A DNA stretch of 7,415 nt, taken from assembly GCA_019751575.1 (NCBI GenBank), contig JAIENF010000238.1, positions 1 through 7,415 on the forward strand. The letters are read 5' to 3'. Numbering within the stretch: the stretch's first letter is position 1; each line of letters starts with the position of its first letter. This stretch comes from Burkholderiales bacterium. GTDB lineage: Bacteria > Pseudomonadota > Gammaproteobacteria > Burkholderiales > CAIKXV01. Under the pieces are notes generated by a model, which made no database searches, was not told where the DNA came from, and saw only the letters and a program-made list of their open reading frames with translations. Positions 5,462-7,415 of this stretch are shown piece after piece. The translations under genes and the position numbers were made by a program.

Positions 5462-6115
5462 TCACCGGCTCGCCCGCGGGGCAAAGCCCAGGATGCCATC
5501 GGCGTGAATGATCGCGCGCGCGATCTCCTCGGTCGGGGTGCGCTTGCTCATCGCCTGCTCGCGGATGATGCGGTAGGCCTCCTCGTCGCTGACGTTGCGC
5601 GTGCGCACCAGGATCGCCTTCGCCTCGCTGATCTGGTTCGCCGACAGCAGCTTCTGGCCGAGCCGGGCAACGCGGCGGCGCGCCTCCCGCTGCTCGGCGT
5701 GGAGGTGCTTGGCCATCGCCAGCGACGACAGGATGCCGGCCGAGCGCAGCGGGCTGACCAGCACCGCCAGCGCGCCCATGCGCAGCGCGGCGTCGACGAT
5801 GGTCGGGTTCTCGTAGTTGACGATCGCGATCACCGGCAGCGGCGGCTCGGCACTCATCCAAGGGCACCGAACCGCCGCATGGTCGGGCCGCACCGCGCAA
5901 AAGACCACGTCCGCGGTGTCGGGCAGTTCCGCCAGCGGCGGCCACATCGTGATCACCTGGCAACCGATGCGCTGCAGCTGCTGGGCCAGCATCTCGCCGT
6001 CGGGATCCTTGGGGTGGAACACGACCACGCGCGAGTTGCGCAGGTCGCGCAGCAGGTTGGGCGTCGAGCGCTGCGGTCGCCCGGCGACGCCGCTTTCGGT
6101 GTCGTCCCTAGCCAT
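5462..6115 (-). CDS. amiR: AmiR-like ANTAR-domain transcription antiterminator
   Basis: The 217-residue protein resembles Pseudomonas AmiR (196 aa), which binds leader RNA and prevents termination when released from AmiC. Residues about 28-125 form a receiver-like domain without an obvious phosphorylation site (RVVVFHPKDPDGEMLAQQL, then VIAIVNYENP and GALAVLVSPLR). A helical, Arg/Glu-rich segment (about 128-158) probably makes the coiled coil. The C-terminal ANTAR domain (about 158-206) shows ISEAKAILVRTRNVSDEEAY, then RIIREQAMSKR and EEIARAII, the family's RNA-binding signature. The ATG at 6115 overlaps the amiC stop by 8 nt, with GGGAA about 6 nt upstream, so the two are translationally coupled, as for partners acting in a complex. 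Likely targets are leaders of the hydratase or amidase transcripts; a typical ANTAR RNA site was not found by eye. Confidence 0.93.
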   Translation of the reverse strand: MARDDTESGVAGRPQRSTPNLLRDLRNSRVVVFHPKDPDGEMLAQQLQRIGCQVITMWPPLAELPDTADVVFCAVRPDHAAVRCPWMSAEPPLPVIAIVNYENPTIVDAALRMGALAVLVSPLRSAGILSSLAMAKHLHAEQREARRRVARLGQKLLSANQISEAKAILVRTRNVSDEEAYRIIREQAMSKRTPTEEIARAIIHADGILGFAPRASR

Positions 6116-7271
6116 CGACGTTCCCGAGGTCGACGCCGCGCATCCGCCAATCGTCGGCGGCGTGGTTGACGAGGTAGGGGTCGGCATCGACGCCGACTGG
6201 CGACTCGGCGACGACGACGAAGCGGCCGTCGGCGTCGACCCGGCCGATGCGCGGGTACAGCCGCGTGTGGTGGTTGTCCGGATCGATCCGCACCCGGCCC
6301 TGCGGGGCATCGAACTCGCTGCCCAGCAGGTGCGGCAGCAGGCGCTCGATCTCGTCCGAGCCCGCCTGCCGCAGCGCGTTGGCGACCATGTGGACCTGGA
6401 AGTACGCCGCCTCCCAGCACATGTTGGGCTCGGCCTCGTCGCCGTAGAGCGCGCGAAAGCGGGCCACGCAATCGCGGTTGACGGAGGTGTCGATGCTCTG
6501 GAAGTACGGTGCCGCGGTGACGTGGCCGGTGGCGATGCCCGGGCCCATCTCGGAGACCTCGGCCTCGCAGGTGGTGAGGCTGGCGATCGGCATCCTTGCC
6601 GGGTCGAGGCCGGCGTCGGCGTAGGCCTGGTAGAGCAGCTGCGTGCCCTTGCCGACGACGGTGGAGAAGATGAAGTCGGGCTGCTTGTCCTTGATGTCGC
6701 GGATGATGGCCGCGAAGTCCTTCGCCCCGGCGTCCAGGCGCACGTAGCGCTCGCCGAGCTTGGTGCCGCCGGGGCGCTCGAGGATGAAGTCGCTCATGAT
6801 CCGGTTCGACTCGTAGGGGTAGATGTAGTCGCTGCCCACGAGGTAGACCCGGGCGCCGAAGTGGCGCGTCATGTACTCGGCCAGTTGCGCGCTGTTCTGG
6901 TTCGGCGCCGCGCCGCCGTAGATGATGTTGGGCGAGAACTCGAAGCCTTCGTACAGCGTCGGGTAGAGCAGCAGGCGCTGCCACTTCTCGACCACCGGCA
7001 TCACCGCCTTGCGTGTGCTCGACATGTAGCAGCCGAAGATCACGTTGACGCGGTCGTCCTGGACCAGCTTCTCGGCCAGCATGCGGTAGGTGCGCGGCAC
7101 GCACTCGGGGTCGTAATGCACCGCGACGAGTTCGCGCCCGCCGATGCCGCCATCGGCGTTGACCTCTTGAATGGCGAGGAAGGTGCCGAGCAACTGCGAC
7201 AGCTCGATGCGCGAGGTGATGCCGGCGCGCGAGAACAGCACGCCGACGCGAACGGGATCGGTGTTGGCCAA
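6108..7271 (-). CDS. amiC: AmiC-like amide sensor, negative regulator of AmiR
   Basis: The 387-residue protein has the two-lobe periplasmic-binding-protein fold but no signal peptide, so it acts in the cytoplasm, where Pseudomonas AmiC (about 385 aa) holds AmiR inactive until amide binds. Diagnostic stretches are GCYMSSTRKAVMPVVE (80-95), YPTLYEGFEFSPNIIYGG (103-120), APNQNSAQLAEYM, VGSDYIYPYESN, FSTVVGKGTQLLYQA, IASLTTCEAEV and YFQSIDT. Ligand-pocket residues of AmiC appear conserved (Tyr82, Ser84, Tyr103, Thr105), but the proline after that Thr in P. aeruginosa is Leu106 here. The start is a TTG (7271-7269) with GGAG 8 nt upstream; no ATG fits, and the N-terminus MANTDPVRVGVLFS suits the family. 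It is first of the amiC-amiR pair and overlaps amiR by 8 nt. In the nitrile locus it most likely senses the amide formed by the hydratase. Confidence 0.95.
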   Translation of the reverse strand: MANTDPVRVGVLFSRAGITSRIELSQLLGTFLAIQEVNADGGIGGRELVAVHYDPECVPRTYRMLAEKLVQDDRVNVIFGCYMSSTRKAVMPVVEKWQRLLLYPTLYEGFEFSPNIIYGGAAPNQNSAQLAEYMTRHFGARVYLVGSDYIYPYESNRIMSDFILERPGGTKLGERYVRLDAGAKDFAAIIRDIKDKQPDFIFSTVVGKGTQLLYQAYADAGLDPARMPIASLTTCEAEVSEMGPGIATGHVTAAPYFQSIDTSVNRDCVARFRALYGDEAEPNMCWEAAYFQVHMVANALRQAGSDEIERLLPHLLGSEFDAPQGRVRIDPDNHHTRLYPRIGRVDADGRFVVVAESPVGVDADPYLVNHAADDWRMRGVDLGNVDG

Positions 7272-7321
7272 GACGATGGCTCCGGTGGCCTGCGACGGCG
7301 GGCGCGAAATTTGACGAGGAA

Positions 7322-7327
7322 AATATA
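7322..7327 (-). promoter_or_regulatory. Putative -10 element of the amiC-amiR promoter
   Basis: TATATT (7327-7322, five of six consensus bases) lies in an AT-rich island, with a predicted start near 7315 and a leader of about 44 nt before the amiC TTG. No good -35 is at 16-18 nt; the nearest match, TTGGAA (7353-7348), is 20 nt away. Such a promoter may depend on an activator bound at the dyads upstream. Confidence 0.42.
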
Positions 7328-7353
7328 CCCCGGCACGAGTCAGTCTTTTCCAA

Positions 7354-7407
7354 TCCAGGTATGAGCCTGGAGCGACCTGAGATCGACGACGTGAAGCGAG
7401 TCGATCT
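7354..7407. promoter_or_regulatory. Two inverted repeats upstream of amiC
   Basis: TCCAGG-N6-CCTGGA (7354-7371) is centred about 47 bp, and AGATCGAC-N12-GTCGATCT (7380-7407) about 78 bp, upstream of the start predicted for the amiC promoter. Both have perfect arms of 6 and 8 bp. The spacing suits activator sites at a promoter with a poor -35. The right end of the window cuts the region, so the second dyad could belong to another gene's regulation or to the end of an upstream gene. Confidence 0.35.
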
Positions 7408-7415
7408 GTTGTAGA

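Noticed and set aside
5817..7364. Long plus-strand open frame opposite amiC
   Set aside because: Composition is that of an antisense shadow, and the minus strand carries unmistakable AmiC motifs.
7361..7414. 17-codon plus-strand mini-gene upstream of amiC
   Set aside because: No usable ribosome site, no recognisable product, and it overlaps inverted repeats that are better explained as regulatory DNA.
7340..7415. C-terminus of an upstream minus-strand gene ending at TGA 7342-7340
   Set aside because: A short frame is open to the edge, but its third-position GC is low compared with the genes here and no family is recognisable. It cannot be decided without sequence to the right.
1..7415. tRNA, rRNA, CRISPR array, insertion sequence or integrase
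   Set aside because: No cloverleaf, rRNA-like segment, spaced repeat array, transposase motif or long terminal inverted repeat was seen on either strand.

Overview
The window is GC-rich, tightly packed DNA in which every supported gene lies on the minus strand. It reads as one nitrile/amide-utilisation locus. Strong G/C bias at third codon positions, ATGA-type gene overlaps and AmiC/AmiR-type regulators suggest a high-GC proteobacterium, perhaps a beta-proteobacterium of the Burkholderiales. That placement is inference; no taxonomic marker is present.

In the direction of transcription (right to left), the locus opens with a regulatory block. amiC (7271-6108) encodes a periplasmic-binding-protein-like amide sensor. 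amiR (6115-5462), overlapping it by 8 nt, encodes an ANTAR-domain RNA-binding antiterminator. A Fur-family repressor (5376-4885) follows and lacks the usual His-rich regulatory metal site. A good sigma70-type promoter (4831-4803) and a short leader with a GC hairpin then precede the enzyme operon: nitrile hydratase alpha (4742-4125, cobalt-type CTLCSC claw), a nitrile hydratase beta subunit split into two separate genes (4128-3817 and 3820-3470), a beta-like accessory/chaperone protein (3473-3111, probable TTG start), and a COG0523/P47K-type metallochaperone GTPase (3091-2087). The first four are linked by 4-nt stop/start overlaps. A hairpin plus T-rich tract (2029-1964) looks like the operon terminator. 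A second sigma70-type promoter (1906-1878) drives an amidase-signature enzyme (1844-327) with the Lys96/Ser171/Ser195 triad.

Together the enzymes turn R-CN into R-CONH2 (nitrile hydratase) and then R-COOH plus NH3 (amidase). The amide intermediate is the likely inducer, sensed by AmiC and relayed to AmiR. The accessory protein and the P47K-like GTPase would mature and load metal into the hydratase.

Downstream of the amidase lies a relic of an ABC-transporter ATPase (326-165) that begins directly after the amidase stop codon. It is followed by a leftward promoter whose -10 is overlapped by a perfect 8-5-8 palindrome, apparently controlling a gene that leaves the window on the left.

The most notable features are the three-gene nitrile hydratase with its two catalytic beta arginines on different polypeptides, the Fur homologue with a degenerate sensory site between the amide regulators and the enzyme genes, and the operator/promoter and ABC relic at the left junction.
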